Shown: positions 36,789 to 46,570 of the stretch, piece after piece
Position numbering within the stretch: the stretch's first letter is position 1
Layout of the letters: each line of letters opens with the position of its first letter
From: Rodentibacter heidelbergensis
GTDB lineage: Bacteria; Pseudomonadota; Gammaproteobacteria; Enterobacterales; Pasteurellaceae
Reading direction: 5' to 3'
DNA: 64,000 nucleotides
Assembly: GCF_002000125.1 (NCBI RefSeq)
Contig: NZ_MLHH01000017.1
Location: forward strand, 1 to 64,000
Program-made: the position numbers and the translations under genes
The notes under the pieces: model-generated
Database searches by the model: none
Told to the model about the DNA's origin: nothing
Seen by the model: only the letters and a program-made list of their open reading frames with translations

Positions 36789-37529
36789 ATGACAACACTC
36801 AGTTACGAAGAAGAACTACGCTACAACCGTCAAATCATTTTGAAATCGGTAGATTTTGACGGACAGGAAAAACTTAAAGAAAGCCATATGCTGATTGTGG
36901 GCTTGGGCGGCTTAGGCTGTGCGGCGGCACAATATCTGGCGGCGGCAGGTGTTGGGCATTTAACCTTATTGGATTTCGACAGGGTTTCCCTTTCCAACCT
37001 TCAACGCCAAGTGCTGCATTGTGATGCCCGATTGAATATGGCGAAAGTGGAATCCGCTAAAATTGCCCTTGAACAAATGAATCCGCACGTTGAAATCCGC
37101 ACTATCAATGCCAAATTAGATGAGGAAAAACTCGCCGAAATTCTACCGCACTTTGATGTGGTGTTAGATTGCACCGATAACGTGGACATTCGCAATCAAC
37201 TGGATCGCCAATGTGAAAAAGCGAAAATCCCTTTAATTTCCGGGGCGGCCATTCGCATGGAGGGGATGATTTCGGTGTTCACTTATGAACCTGATACCCC
37301 CACTTATCGTGATCTCAGCCGGCTTTTCGGACAAAACAGCCTAAGTTGTGTGGAAGCCGGTGTGCTTGCCCCCATTGTGGGGGTGATAGGCTCAATGCAA
37401 GCCTTAGAAGCCATTAAAGTGCGGTTAAATATTGGTAAGAATTTATGTGGTCGATTATTGATGATTGATGGGCTTTCTATGGCAATTCGGGAAATGGCAT
37501 TGCCTAAAATGCCCTTTTCCGCCCGCTAA
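36789..37529 (+). CDS. moeB: Molybdopterin-synthase adenylyltransferase MoeB (ThiF/E1 family) without zinc cysteines
   Basis: 246 residues. It activates the MoaD C terminus with ATP for sulphur transfer in molybdenum cofactor synthesis. The Rossmann ATP site IVGLGGLGC (36-44), the LLDFDRVSLSNLQRQ block with arginine finger, and LDCTDNVDIRNQL are intact. In E. coli, zinc is held by CYRC at 172-175 and a CxxC near the end. Here these positions read TYRD, and the protein stops at MPFSAR without the second pair. The Cys in SLSCVEAG is kept. Two uptake sequences are at 37145 and 37417. Confidence 0.9.
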   Translation: MTTLSYEEELRYNRQIILKSVDFDGQEKLKESHMLIVGLGGLGCAAAQYLAAAGVGHLTLLDFDRVSLSNLQRQVLHCDARLNMAKVESAKIALEQMNPHVEIRTINAKLDEEKLAEILPHFDVVLDCTDNVDIRNQLDRQCEKAKIPLISGAAIRMEGMISVFTYEPDTPTYRDLSRLFGQNSLSCVEAGVLAPIVGVIGSMQALEAIKVRLNIGKNLCGRLLMIDGLSMAIREMALPKMPFSAR

Positions 37530-37540
37530 TCGATGAAGAG

Positions 37541-37576
37541 AAAAAGCCTGACAGTTTAAACTTCAGGCTTTTTTTT
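37541..37576 (+). terminator. Intrinsic terminator after moeAB
   Basis: An 11-bp stem AAAAAGCCTGA / TCAGGCTTTTT with an 11-base loop, followed by a T tract of eight or more. Confidence 0.88.
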
Positions 37577-37623
37577 GTAAAATAGCGGGGTTTATTCGTC
37601 TTATCACGCCAAAAGGAAACACC

Positions 37624-38163
37624 ATGAAAAAACATCACGTTGATGTCCTCATTTCTGAATCGGATGTTAAAGCCCGTATCGCCGCTTTAGGTGAAGAAAT
37701 CACCGCTTTTTATCAACAAAAATCAATTAATAAGCTGATTGTTGTCGGTTTATTACGAGGCTCATTTATGTTTATGGCAGATTTAGTCCGTGAATTAAAA
37801 CTGCCGGTAGAAATTGAATTTATGACCACCTCAAGTTATGGCAGTGGGATGACAACAAACCATGATGTGAAAATCACAAAAGATTTAGAAGGTGATATCC
37901 GTGGCGAACATGTTCTTATTGTAGAAGATATTATTGATACGGGTTATACCCTTGAAAAAGTCCGTGAAATTTTAAATTTACGGGATCCGGCAAGCCTCAC
38001 CATTTGTACCTTATTGGATAAGCCTTCACGCCGTGAGGTCAGCGTGCCGGTGGAATGGGTAGGCTTTGAAATTCCCGATGAATTTGTGGTCGGTTATGGC
38101 ATTGACTATGCCCAACGCCACCGTAATTTAGGTTACATTGGGAAAGTGGTATTAGAAGAATAA
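37624..38163 (+). CDS. hpt: Hypoxanthine phosphoribosyltransferase
   Basis: 179 residues of the type I phosphoribosyltransferase family. It salvages hypoxanthine (and guanine) to IMP (GMP) with PRPP. The PRPP-binding motif is [14 protein letters not shown] near residues 98-111; the flexible-loop SSYGSGM and the substrate-recognition [21 protein letters not shown] near the end are present. The hood sequence favours Hpt over xanthine-preferring Gpt. Single gene bounded by terminators on both sides. Confidence 0.92.
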   Translation: MKKHHVDVLISESDVKARIAALGEEITAFYQQKSINKLIVVGLLRGSFMFMADLVRELKLPVEIEFMTTSSYGSGMTTNHDVKITKDLEGDIRGEHVLIVEDIIDTGYTLEKVREILNLRDPASLTICTLLDKPSRREVSVPVEWVGFEIPDEFVVGYGIDYAQRHRNLGYIGKVVLEE

Positions 38164-38173
38164 TTTACTTAGG

Positions 38174-38196
38174 GGCATCATACTGATGCCTTTTTT
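38174..38196 (+). terminator. Intrinsic terminator after hpt
   Basis: Stem GGCATCA / TGATGCC with a 3-base loop and six T residues at 38191-38196. Confidence 0.86.
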
Positions 38197-38261
38197 CTCT
38201 CTCGCTGTGTCAGATTTTAGTCAATCACTCAAATCACTTTCCCATTCCCCCTTGTTTTCCT

Positions 38262-38288
38262 GAACATTTTCCCTATATCTTTGTCTAA
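38262..38288 (+). promoter_or_regulatory. Candidate sigma-E promoter of the degQ-type protease gene
   Basis: GAACAT at 38262-38267, a 16-base spacer and TCTAA at 38284-38288. This closely follows the sigma-E (RpoE) pattern GAACTT-N16-TCTRA, one base off in the -35. The start would be near 38295, about 40 bases before the gene. Envelope-stress control of DegP is well known in E. coli. Confidence 0.55.
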
Positions 38289-38335
38289 CCGCTCGCATAT
38301 TTGGATACTGTCTTCTATTTCTACTTGGAGATTCT

Positions 38336-39727
38336 ATGAAAAAAAGTCATTTTTTATTAAGTGGTATTGCATTAGGTTTAACGGTTTTAGGCACTTCTGT
38401 CAGCACACAGGCCAGCCTACCGAGTTTTATCACCGAACAAAACAGCCTTGCCCCAATGCTTGAAAAAGTACAACCGGCAGTGGTGACCCTTTCTGTGGAA
38501 GGTAAAGCGAAACGTAATAGCCGTTCTGCATTGCCTGATGATCTTCCGGAAGAATTTCGATTTTTCTTTGGCGATCAATTCGCTGAACAGTTTGGCAATC
38601 GTAGTGGCGGGCGTAACTTCCGTGGCTTAGGTTCCGGTGTGATTATCAATGCCGATAAAGGCTATGTGTTAACCAACAATCATGTGATTAATGATGCCGA
38701 TAAAATTAACGTCACCTTACAAGACGGACGTGAATTTAAAGCCAAATTAGTCGGCAAAGACGAACAATCGGATATCGCTCTCATTCAAATTGAAAATCCA
38801 ACAAATTTGACCGCACTTAAATTTGCCGATTCAGACAAATTGCGTGTGGGGGATTTCACGGTTGCCATTGGTAACCCATTCGGATTAGGACAAACCGTTA
38901 CCTCCGGTATTGTTTCCGCCCTCGGCCGATCAACAGGGTCGGACAGCGGTGCTTATGAAAACTACATTCAAACCGATGCGGCGGTAAACCGTGGGAATTC
39001 CGGCGGCGCATTAGTGAATTTAAATGGCGAGTTAATCGGCATTAATACGGCCATTATCTCACCAAGTGGAGGAAATGCGGGCATTGCCTTTGCCATTCCG
39101 AGTAACCAAGCGAATAATATCGTTCAACAAATTTTAGAATTTGGCGAAGTCCGCCGTGGATTATTAGGTATTAAAGGCGGTGAATTAAATGCCGATTTAG
39201 CCAAAGCCTTTAATGTGAATGCCCAACAAGGGGCTTTCGTCAGCGAAGTGATCCCAAACTCTGCGGCAGAAAAAGCAGGCATTAAAGCGGGCGATGTAAT
39301 TACCGCTATGAATGGTCAAAAAATTTCAAGCTTTGCGGAAATGCGTGCCAAAATCGCGACTTCCGGGGCTGGAAAAGAAATTGAACTAACCTATTTACGC
39401 GACGGTAAATCACAAAATGTGAAAGTGACCTTACAAGCCGATGACGGAAAAGATCAAAGTGCAAGTAATGTTGAATTACCGGCATTAGACGGTGCGGAGT
39501 TCAATAACTATAATGCGAAAGGCATCAAAGGGATTGAAATTACCAAAGTTCAACCGAATTCCCTTGCCGCACAACGTGGTTTGAAAACCGGTGATATTAT
39601 TATTGGTATCAACCGTCAAGCCGTGGAATCAACCCAAGATTTACGCAAAATTTTAGAACAAAAACCATCAGCAGTGGCGCTCAATATTTTGCGTGGAAAC
39701 AACAACTTTTATTTATTAGTACAATAA
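38336..39727 (+). CDS. degQ: Periplasmic serine endoprotease, DegP/DegQ (HtrA) family
   Basis: 463 residues. A signal peptide covers about residues 1-27 (LLSGIALGLTVLGTSVSTQA). The trypsin-like domain has the triad His116 (TNNHVIN), Asp146 (SDIALI) and Ser222 (NRGNSGGALVN), followed by two PDZ domains (about 262-350 and 365-463). It degrades or refolds damaged periplasmic proteins. The length and short LA loop suggest DegQ; H. influenzae has one such protease, also called HtrA. The sigma-E-like promoter would fit DegP-like regulation. An uptake sequence lies in the protease domain at 38810. Confidence 0.92.
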   Translation: MKKSHFLLSGIALGLTVLGTSVSTQASLPSFITEQNSLAPMLEKVQPAVVTLSVEGKAKRNSRSALPDDLPEEFRFFFGDQFAEQFGNRSGGRNFRGLGSGVIINADKGYVLTNNHVINDADKINVTLQDGREFKAKLVGKDEQSDIALIQIENPTNLTALKFADSDKLRVGDFTVAIGNPFGLGQTVTSGIVSALGRSTGSDSGAYENYIQTDAAVNRGNSGGALVNLNGELIGINTAIISPSGGNAGIAFAIPSNQANNIVQQILEFGEVRRGLLGIKGGELNADLAKAFNVNAQQGAFVSEVIPNSAAEKAGIKAGDVITAMNGQKISSFAEMRAKIATSGAGKEIELTYLRDGKSQNVKVTLQADDGKDQSASNVELPALDGAEFNNYNAKGIKGIEITKVQPNSLAAQRGLKTGDIIIGINRQAVESTQDLRKILEQKPSAVALNILRGNNNFYLLVQ

Positions 39728-39762
39728 ATTAAAAGTGCAGTCGATTTGACGGCCAATTTTAT

Positions 39763-39800
39763 AAAACGGTGTGTTATCCAAGATAAGACACCGTTTTTTC
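39763..39800 (+). terminator. Intrinsic terminator after degQ
   Basis: A 10-bp stem AAAACGGTGT / ACACCGTTTT with inner pairing TTATC/GATAA and a T tract. Just upstream, AAGTGCAGT at 39732-39740 is an uptake sequence with one mismatch. Confidence 0.86.
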
Positions 39801-39821
39801 ATGGGAAAATGCCTGCTTTTA

Positions 39822-39830
39822 TGCTACAAT
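39822..39830 (+). promoter_or_regulatory. Extended -10 promoter candidate of gyrA
   Basis: TGCTACAAT at 39822-39830 combines the TGn extension with a good -10 hexamer. The -35 region 17 bases upstream is poor. GGAGCTAAAAAGGAATACTC just before the ATG holds the ribosome binding site. Confidence 0.4.
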
Positions 39831-39864
39831 TCGTGCAATTTTTTGGAGCTAAAAAGGAATACTC

Positions 39865-42510
39865 ATGACGGATTCAATCCAATCCTCAATTACCCCTGTC
39901 AATATTGAAGAAGAACTCAAATCCTCCTATCTCGACTATGCGATGTCGGTCATTGTTGGACGTGCCTTACCTGATGTGCGTGACGGTTTAAAACCCGTGC
40001 ATCGTCGTGTGCTGTTTTCCATGGACCGTGAAGGCAATACGGCAAATAAAAAATATGTCAAATCTGCCCGTGTAGTTGGGGATGTGATCGGTAAATATCA
40101 CCCTCATGGTGATTCTGCCGTCTATGACACCATTGTCCGTATGGCACAACCGTTCTCACTTCGTTATATGTTGGTAGACGGGCAAGGTAACTTTGGTTCG
40201 ATTGATGGTGATGCCCCGGCTGCCATGCGTTATACCGAAGTGCGTATGCAAAAAATTACACAAGCTTTGCTTACGGATTTGGATAAAGAAACCGTCAACT
40301 TCTCGCCAAACTATGATGGCGAATTAATGATTCCGGATGTTCTGCCTACCCGTATTCCGGCCCTACTGGCAAACGGTTCATCGGGTATTGCGGTGGGTAT
40401 GGCAACCAATATTCCGCCTCACAACCTCAATGAAGTGCTAAACGGCTGTTTGGCCTATATTGATAATAACGACATCACGATTGATGAATTAATGCAACAT
40501 ATCCCGGGCCCTGATTTCCCGACAGCTGCGTTAATTAATGGTCGCAAAGGGATCGAAGAAGCCTACCGCACCGGTCGTGGTAAAGTTTATGTTCGTGCCC
40601 GTGCAACCGTTGAAACCAACGACAAAGGCCGTGAACAAATTATCGTTTCAGAATTGCCTTATCAAGTGAACAAGGCAAAACTTGTAGAAAAAATTGCTGA
40701 GCTGATTCGTGAGAAAAAAATTGAGGGGATCAGTAACATTACCGATCTTTCAAATAAAGAAGGGATCCGCATTGAAATCGATATCAAACGGGATGCGGTC
40801 GGTGAAGTGGTGTTAAACCACCTTTATTCACTCACCCAAATGCAGGTTACTTTCGGGATCAATATGGTGGCATTGGATCACGGTCAGCCACGCTTATTTA
40901 ACCTGAAAGAAATCATTGAAGCCTTCGTGCTACACCGCCGTGAAGTGGTTACCCGTCGTTCGATCTTTGAACTGCGCAAAGCCCGTGAACGTACCCATAT
41001 CTTAGAGGGTTTAGCAGTAGCACGTTCTAATATTGACGAAATGATCGCCATCATTCGCAACTCTAAAAATCGGGAAGAAGCGGCCAACGCCATTAGCTCA
41101 CGTTCTTGGGCATTACATTCCGACATTATCAATTTACTTGATATCACCGCCCGTCCTGATGATCTTGAGGAAGGCCTAGGTATTCAAGGCGAACAATATT
41201 ATCTGTCGCCTGCACAAGTTAATGCGATTTTAGAACTTCGTTTACATCGCCTAACCGGTATTGCTTTTGAAGAAGTGGTGAAAGAATACCAAGAGTTATT
41301 GGTGAAAATTGCCGATCTTCTTCATATTTTAGGCAGTGCTGAACGCCTAATGGAAGTGATTCGTGAAGAATTGGAAGAAGTAAAATCACAATTTGGTGAT
41401 GAACGTTTAACAGAAATCACCACGGCTTCAGGGGATATTGATTTAGAAGATCTTATTGCCCAAGAAGATGTGGTGGTGACTCTTTCCCATGAAGGCTATG
41501 TGAAATACCAACCACTCACCGATTATGAAGCACAACGCCGGGGTGGAAAAGGCAAATCTGCCACGAAGATGAAAGAAGAAGATTTCATCGAAAAACTCTT
41601 GGTCGCCAATACCCATGACACTATCCTCTGTTTCTCAAGCCGAGGACGTTTATATTGGTTGAAAGTCTATCAGCTTCCACAAGCCAGCCGTGGCGCTCGT
41701 GGTCGTCCGATTGTCAATATTCTGCCGCTGCAAGAAAACGAACGTATCACTGCTATTTTACCGGTTTCGGCTTATGAGGAAGATAAATTTGTGGTGATGG
41801 CAACCGCTGGTGGGATTGTGAAGAAAATTGCCCTCACCGAATTCAGCCGCCCACGTTCAAGCGGTATTATCGCTTTAAATTTACGAGATGAAGATGAACT
41901 GATCGGTGTCGATATTACCGATGGCAATAACGAGATCATGCTGTTCTCTTCTCAAGGCCGTGTGGTGCGTTTTGCTGAAACTGCCGTACGGGCAATGGGA
42001 CGCTTAGCCACCGGGGTTCGAGGGATCAAACTCGCTTTAACCAATGATATGTCAGAAGAGGAAAGTGCGGTCGAAATTGAAGAGGTTTCTGATGAAAATG
42101 CAGAAGAATCTTTAGATCTCAATATCGACAAAGTGGTTTCTTTAGTCATTCCGAAAGGCGAAGGGGCAATCCTCACCGCAACGCAAAACGGTTATGGTAA
42201 ACGCACACAATTAAGTGAATACCCAACCAAATCCCGTAATACTAAAGGGGTGATATCCATTAAAGTGAGCGAACGTAACGGCAAAGTGGTCGCCGCCACC
42301 CAAGTGGAAGAAACGGATCAAATTATGCTCATCACCGATGCTGGTACTTTGGTTCGCACCCGTGTCAGCGAAGTGAGCATTGTCGGCCGTAACACACAAG
42401 GGGTTCGTTTAATCCGCACAGCGGAAAACGAGCAAGTGGTTAGCCTTGAACGGGTGTGTGATATGGACGATGAAGACAGTTCAGAAGAAACAGGGATAAC
42501 CGAAGAATAA
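39865..42510 (+). CDS. gyrA: DNA gyrase subunit A
   Basis: 881 residues. With GyrB it introduces negative supercoils in DNA. The catalytic Tyr is residue 123 in AAMRYTE, one beyond E. coli numbering. The quinolone-resistance region reads [10 protein letters not shown] with Ser84 and Asp88, the wild-type residues of Haemophilus, so no classical resistance change is visible. The C-terminal pinwheel has the GyrA box QRRGGKG near 560. An acidic insert [20 protein letters not shown] near 735-755 and an acidic tail end the protein. An uptake sequence at 42063 lies in that insert. Confidence 0.97.
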   Translation: MTDSIQSSITPVNIEEELKSSYLDYAMSVIVGRALPDVRDGLKPVHRRVLFSMDREGNTANKKYVKSARVVGDVIGKYHPHGDSAVYDTIVRMAQPFSLRYMLVDGQGNFGSIDGDAPAAMRYTEVRMQKITQALLTDLDKETVNFSPNYDGELMIPDVLPTRIPALLANGSSGIAVGMATNIPPHNLNEVLNGCLAYIDNNDITIDELMQHIPGPDFPTAALINGRKGIEEAYRTGRGKVYVRARATVETNDKGREQIIVSELPYQVNKAKLVEKIAELIREKKIEGISNITDLSNKEGIRIEIDIKRDAVGEVVLNHLYSLTQMQVTFGINMVALDHGQPRLFNLKEIIEAFVLHRREVVTRRSIFELRKARERTHILEGLAVARSNIDEMIAIIRNSKNREEAANAISSRSWALHSDIINLLDITARPDDLEEGLGIQGEQYYLSPAQVNAILELRLHRLTGIAFEEVVKEYQELLVKIADLLHILGSAERLMEVIREELEEVKSQFGDERLTEITTASGDIDLEDLIAQEDVVVTLSHEGYVKYQPLTDYEAQRRGGKGKSATKMKEEDFIEKLLVANTHDTILCFSSRGRLYWLKVYQLPQASRGARGRPIVNILPLQENERITAILPVSAYEEDKFVVMATAGGIVKKIALTEFSRPRSSGIIALNLRDEDELIGVDITDGNNEIMLFSSQGRVVRFAETAVRAMGRLATGVRGIKLALTNDMSEEESAVEIEEVSDENAEESLDLNIDKVVSLVIPKGEGAILTATQNGYGKRTQLSEYPTKSRNTKGVISIKVSERNGKVVAATQVEETDQIMLITDAGTLVRTRVSEVSIVGRNTQGVRLIRTAENEQVVSLERVCDMDDEDSSEETGITEE

Positions 42511-42521
42511 CCCTAAAACTT

Positions 42522-42560
42522 AAAGGATTTCACCCATACCCTATGGGTGAAATCCTTTTT
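42522..42560 (+). terminator. Intrinsic terminator after gyrA
   Basis: A 17-bp perfect stem (AAAGGATTTCACCCATA and its complement) with a CCC loop and a T tract ending TTTTTTC. Confidence 0.9.
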
Positions 42561-42701
42561 TCAATTAAGCTTTCTAAAGTCTTATCTTATAAATAAGCAG
42601 TCAAAAATAATGTCTTTTTATCGATAGTATGTAGCCGTTGTATAACCCTGAGTTGTTTATTTCGTTCTCATGTACAACCCAAACATCATTTACATATTTC
42701 C

Positions 42702-43859
42702 CTAAGGATTGACCGGTTTAACGATTTCACTTGGATAGCAACCTAAGATTTTTAAGTAATGACTGTAATCTTTCAATTCTTCCAAGGCCTTTTGTGTTTC
42801 CGGATGATGAATATTTGCCTCGATTTCTAAATAAAACATTTCTTCCCAAGGCTTGCCATAAATCGGGCGGGATTCAAGCTTCGTCATATTAATTTGATAT
42901 TTTTTGAATACCAAAAGTGCATCAACTAAAGCACCCGCTTTTTGTGGCGTTGTCATCAACAATAAGGTTTTCGTTGGAATTTGAGGGGAAACTTCACGAG
43001 GTTCTTTTGCAATAACAATAAAACGTGTGATGTTGTTCTCTTGATTTGCAATGTTATTTTTCAACACCGTTAATCCATAGAGTTTGCCCCCATCTTCATT
43101 TCCAAGGGCTGCAATATTGGGTTTATTTAAACTTGAAACCAGCTGCATGGCGTGCGAACTGCTTTCACAATACTCAATATGAACCCGATCTAAACTTTGA
43201 ATAAATTGGCTACATTGCTGAATGACCTGTGGATGGCTATACAAGGTATCAATTTGGCTTAAATCCCTTGTGCCATTGACTAAAACGCAATGCTTAATCG
43301 GATAGGCAAGTTCACCAATCAGGGATAAATCCGTATGCTGAAGCAGATCATAAACTTCATTAATTGCACCTGAGGTGGTATTTTCTAAAGGAAGAATCCC
43401 CACATCCGCCTCGCCGTTTTTTACCTTTTCAAAGACTTGATCAAAAGATTGGCAGCCTAGTTCGACAAACTGCTTTTGGTAGCGTGCGGCATAATTTCGT
43501 GCTGCTAAATTAGAATAAGATCCCCGTTTTCCTAAAAAAGCGATATGTAAATTTTTGGCTCGCTGCTCATTTAATTTATTTTGTAAATAAACCTGCTGGG
43601 TTAGTACGGAATCTTCAATAATCTTTTGAAAAATAGCCGTAATATATTGGGGTTCTAACTGATAGTTTTCATTCTCCGCAAACTGAACGAGATCTTGCAA
43701 AAGCTCTTGCTCACGTTTTTCATCCCGCAAGGATTTCTGCGTGATTTCTTTGCTTCTTACCACATCAAAAGCCAAACGATGACGTTCAGAGAGCAACTTT
43801 AAAAGGTTTCGATCAATCTGTGTGATAAGTTGTCGAATTTCAGATAATTCTAAAGCCAT
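42702..43859 (-). CDS. pheA: Bifunctional chorismate mutase/prephenate dehydratase (P-protein)
   Basis: 385 residues. The N-terminal AroQ chorismate mutase (about 1-90) has [20 protein letters not shown]. The prephenate dehydratase (about 100-280) has [16 protein letters not shown] and the catalytic [15 protein letters not shown]. The ACT domain (about 295-380) contains [22 protein letters not shown], the phenylalanine feedback site. It makes phenylpyruvate for phenylalanine synthesis. It starts 8 bases after ushA on the same strand with no leader peptide or attenuator, so control by attenuation as in E. coli is unlikely. Confidence 0.95.
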   Translation of the reverse strand: MALELSEIRQLITQIDRNLLKLLSERHRLAFDVVRSKEITQKSLRDEKREQELLQDLVQFAENENYQLEPQYITAIFQKIIEDSVLTQQVYLQNKLNEQRAKNLHIAFLGKRGSYSNLAARNYAARYQKQFVELGCQSFDQVFEKVKNGEADVGILPLENTTSGAINEVYDLLQHTDLSLIGELAYPIKHCVLVNGTRDLSQIDTLYSHPQVIQQCSQFIQSLDRVHIEYCESSSHAMQLVSSLNKPNIAALGNEDGGKLYGLTVLKNNIANQENNITRFIVIAKEPREVSPQIPTKTLLLMTTPQKAGALVDALLVFKKYQINMTKLESRPIYGKPWEEMFYLEIEANIHHPETQKALEELKDYSHYLKILGCYPSEIVKPVNP

Positions 43860-43867
43860 ATTCGTCC

Positions 43868-45517
43868 TTATTTAAAGATGACCGCATCTTTGGGATCATA
43901 TTTTGAGGCATCAAGTGGCGCTTTTTGTGCATTTTTCCAAATATATTTGGCTAACACTTCCGCATCAATAAAACCGGTATTTAAGAAAGTCGGATTGGTT
44001 GTCACAACCGGATAACCATCGCCGCCTGCTGCATTATAACTTGGTAAAGAAACACGATAAGTTTTATTAAGATCTAATGGCTTACCCTGAATTTTAACCT
44101 CTTCGACTTTTTTGGCTTCTTTGTTCACCACCATTGAGATGCCGGAATATTGGGCATAGGCTCCGGAATCCACTTCTTTTAATGCCACCACGTTCAAATA
44201 GTCAATCAACTCTTTCCCGGTTAAATCCACATAACTCACAATATTACCGAATGGATGAACCTTGAGAATATCACGGTAAGTCACTTTACCCGGTTGGATA
44301 GAATCCCGAATTCCCCCTGAATTCATAATGCCGATATCAGCCCCGGCACGTTCACGTTGTGCCTCCGCAATTAAATGACCAAGGTTGGTTTGTTGGAAAC
44401 GAATAATATTACGATCACCTTCCAGCTTACCTTTTAATTCACCTAATTCGCGACCTAATAATTCATCGCCTTTATTTTGATAAACTTTTAGCAAACGTTC
44501 CATTTCCGGATCTTGCGGGATTTCTTCACCGTAAGTGATATATTCGGTTTTACCGTCTTCTTTTGTCACTTTTTTCTTCAAGTTCACCGGGATTAATTCG
44601 TAACCCACCAGTTTTAATTCACCATTTTTAAACTCGAAATCTGCACGTCCGACATATTTTCCCCACTCGTAAGCCTGCATGATCCAAGTGCCATTTTGGA
44701 AATCAGGTTGACAAGGTTGAGTTGGTTTATAATCTTTGATCCACACACCTTTTTCGTCGACACACACCGGATCATGGCTATGTCCGCCAACAATCATATC
44801 AAATGCCCCTTTATCGAGATTACGAGCAAGGGAGACATCACCCGGTGCATTTGAGCCGTATTGTGCATCATAATAGTAACCCATGTGGGTTAAGGCAATT
44901 TTGACATCCGGTTTTTCATGTTCATTCAAGGCTTTCAATGTTTCTCTTGCCGATGCTGTCGGATCTTTAAAAAGCACATTTCCCGTATATTCCGGGTTGC
45001 CCAATTTTGCGGTATCTTCGGTAGTTAATCCAACCACAGCAATTTTCAAGCCTTGTTTATCTAAAATGATATAGGGTTTAACCAGTGGCTGATTGGTTCT
45101 CTTATTAAATACATTGGCGGATAAAAAAGGAAACTTAGCCCAAGATTCTTGCATTGCAAGCATTTGTAGTGGGTTATCAAATTCGTGGTTACCTAATACG
45201 GTCGCTTCATAGCCCATTGCATTCATCGCTTGGATATCCGGTTCGGCATTTTGCATATCGGATTCCGGCACCCCGGTATTAAAATCCCCCGCATTTAATA
45301 AAATCACTGAACCGCCTTTCTTCTCCACTTCGGCTTTTACTCGATTAATGATGGTTTTTTGTGCCGGAAAACCATACTCGCCTTTACTATTTGGCCAAAA
45401 GTGTCCGTGGGTATCATTGGTGTGGAGAAGCGTGAAGTGATAGGTTTTGTCCTGTTCATAAGCCATTGCTGCTGATGTTGCCAAAACCAAAGGTAAAACC
45501 CTGAATAATTTTTTCAT
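43868..45517 (-). CDS. ushA: Periplasmic 5'-nucleotidase/UDP-sugar hydrolase (UshA)
   Basis: 549 residues. A signal peptide (1-19, cleavage after AMA) is followed by a calcineurin-like metallophosphatase domain with TNDTHGHF (Asp35, His37), GNHEFD near 109-114 and GGHSHD. The C-terminal nucleotidase domain has [13 protein letters not shown] and the substrate-stacking [10 protein letters not shown]. It hydrolyses UDP-sugars and nucleotides in the periplasm so that the nucleoside can enter the cell. The length fits UshA rather than the larger NAD nucleotidase NadN. It is inserted between lpxC and pheA and preceded by a terminator-like hairpin. Confidence 0.9.
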   Translation of the reverse strand: MKKLFRVLPLVLATSAAMAYEQDKTYHFTLLHTNDTHGHFWPNSKGEYGFPAQKTIINRVKAEVEKKGGSVILLNAGDFNTGVPESDMQNAEPDIQAMNAMGYEATVLGNHEFDNPLQMLAMQESWAKFPFLSANVFNKRTNQPLVKPYIILDKQGLKIAVVGLTTEDTAKLGNPEYTGNVLFKDPTASARETLKALNEHEKPDVKIALTHMGYYYDAQYGSNAPGDVSLARNLDKGAFDMIVGGHSHDPVCVDEKGVWIKDYKPTQPCQPDFQNGTWIMQAYEWGKYVGRADFEFKNGELKLVGYELIPVNLKKKVTKEDGKTEYITYGEEIPQDPEMERLLKVYQNKGDELLGRELGELKGKLEGDRNIIRFQQTNLGHLIAEAQRERAGADIGIMNSGGIRDSIQPGKVTYRDILKVHPFGNIVSYVDLTGKELIDYLNVVALKEVDSGAYAQYSGISMVVNKEAKKVEEVKIQGKPLDLNKTYRVSLPSYNAAGGDGYPVVTTNPTFLNTGFIDAEVLAKYIWKNAQKAPLDASKYDPKDAVIFK

Positions 45518-45564
45518 GAAAAGTCCCCCGAAATTAACCGCTCTTTTTCAAAGCAAATAGAAAC

Positions 45565-45602
45565 AAAAAAGCTATACTTCTTTGTCGAAATATAGCTTTT
45601 TT
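45565..45602 (-). terminator. Intrinsic terminator after lpxC
   Basis: A 12-bp stem AAAAAAGCTATA / TATAGCTTTTTT with a 14-base loop; both strands have T tracts. It separates lpxC from ushA and marks the end of the dcw-lpxC transcript. ushA and pheA would need their own promoter in the 45518-45564 stretch. Confidence 0.8.
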
Positions 45603-45613
45603 ACCAAAAATAA

Positions 45614-46531
45614 TTAGATCAATACTTGAGCCGGAACAACATAGCCTTGCGGGACTTTTTCCTTATCTTCAAAGGTAACAAACTCCCAGGCTTCTTGATT
45701 TGCAAACACCGCTCGAAGTAATTTATTGTTCAAACCATGACCGGATTTATAGGCTTTAAAATCACCGATGATATTATAACCCGCCATATAAAGATCGCCG
45801 ATGGCATCTAACATTTTATGACGAACCAATTCATCTTTAAAACGCAAGCCTTCTTCGTTCAAAATACGATAATCATCCAATACAATGGCATTATCCAAAC
45901 TACCACCTAAGGCTAAACCCTGTGATTGAAGATATTCAATATCTTTCATAAAGCCAAAGGTTCTTGCACGGCTGATTTGGTGAATAAAAGATTGTGTAGA
46001 AAAATCCATCACATAATTACGGACATCTTTGCTGATGGCAGGATGTTCAAAATCGATGGTGAAGTCCAAACGAAAACCATTGTAAGGTTTAAATTCTGCC
46101 CATTTATCACCCTCTTCTACACGCACTTTTTGCTTAATACGAATAAATTTTTTCGCTGCATTTTGTTCTTCAATACCTGCATCTAAGAGCAAATAAATAA
46201 ATGGACTTGCACTACCATCCATAATCGGAATTTCAGGCGCATCGACTTCGATAATGATATTATCGATGCCAAGCCCTGCTAATGCGGCATTTAAATGCTC
46301 AACGGTGGAAACGCGTACGCCTTGTTCATTGATAAGGGCAGTACAAAGCATCGTATCACGGACACATTCGGGATTAGCCGGAAAAGTGACCGGTGGGTTT
46401 AAATCTGTACGGCAATAAATCACGCCGGTATTTGGCATAGCCGGACGCAATGTTAATGTCACTTTTTTACCACTATGTAAGCCAACACCTGTGACTTTAA
46501 TGGTTTGTTTTAATGTTCTTTGTTTAATCAT
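45614..46531 (-). CDS. lpxC: UDP-3-O-acyl-N-acetylglucosamine deacetylase
   Basis: 305 residues, the usual length. It carries out the first committed step of lipid A synthesis. Zinc ligands are His79 in VEHLNAAL and the His and Asp of [13 protein letters not shown]; the general-base region is [13 protein letters not shown]. In E. coli the C-terminal tail is a degradation signal for FtsH; here it ends VVPAQVLI, also hydrophobic. It is the last gene of the dcw-like transcript, 39 bases after ftsZ, followed by a terminator. Confidence 0.97.
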   Translation of the reverse strand: MIKQRTLKQTIKVTGVGLHSGKKVTLTLRPAMPNTGVIYCRTDLNPPVTFPANPECVRDTMLCTALINEQGVRVSTVEHLNAALAGLGIDNIIIEVDAPEIPIMDGSASPFIYLLLDAGIEEQNAAKKFIRIKQKVRVEEGDKWAEFKPYNGFRLDFTIDFEHPAISKDVRNYVMDFSTQSFIHQISRARTFGFMKDIEYLQSQGLALGGSLDNAIVLDDYRILNEEGLRFKDELVRHKMLDAIGDLYMAGYNIIGDFKAYKSGHGLNNKLLRAVFANQEAWEFVTFEDKEKVPQGYVVPAQVLI

Positions 46532-46570
46532 AATTGTTCACCTTATTGCCTAACAACAAGATTTTATTTG

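Noticed and set aside
39865-42510. Quinolone resistance in gyrA
   Set aside because: Ser84 and Asp88 are the wild-type residues.
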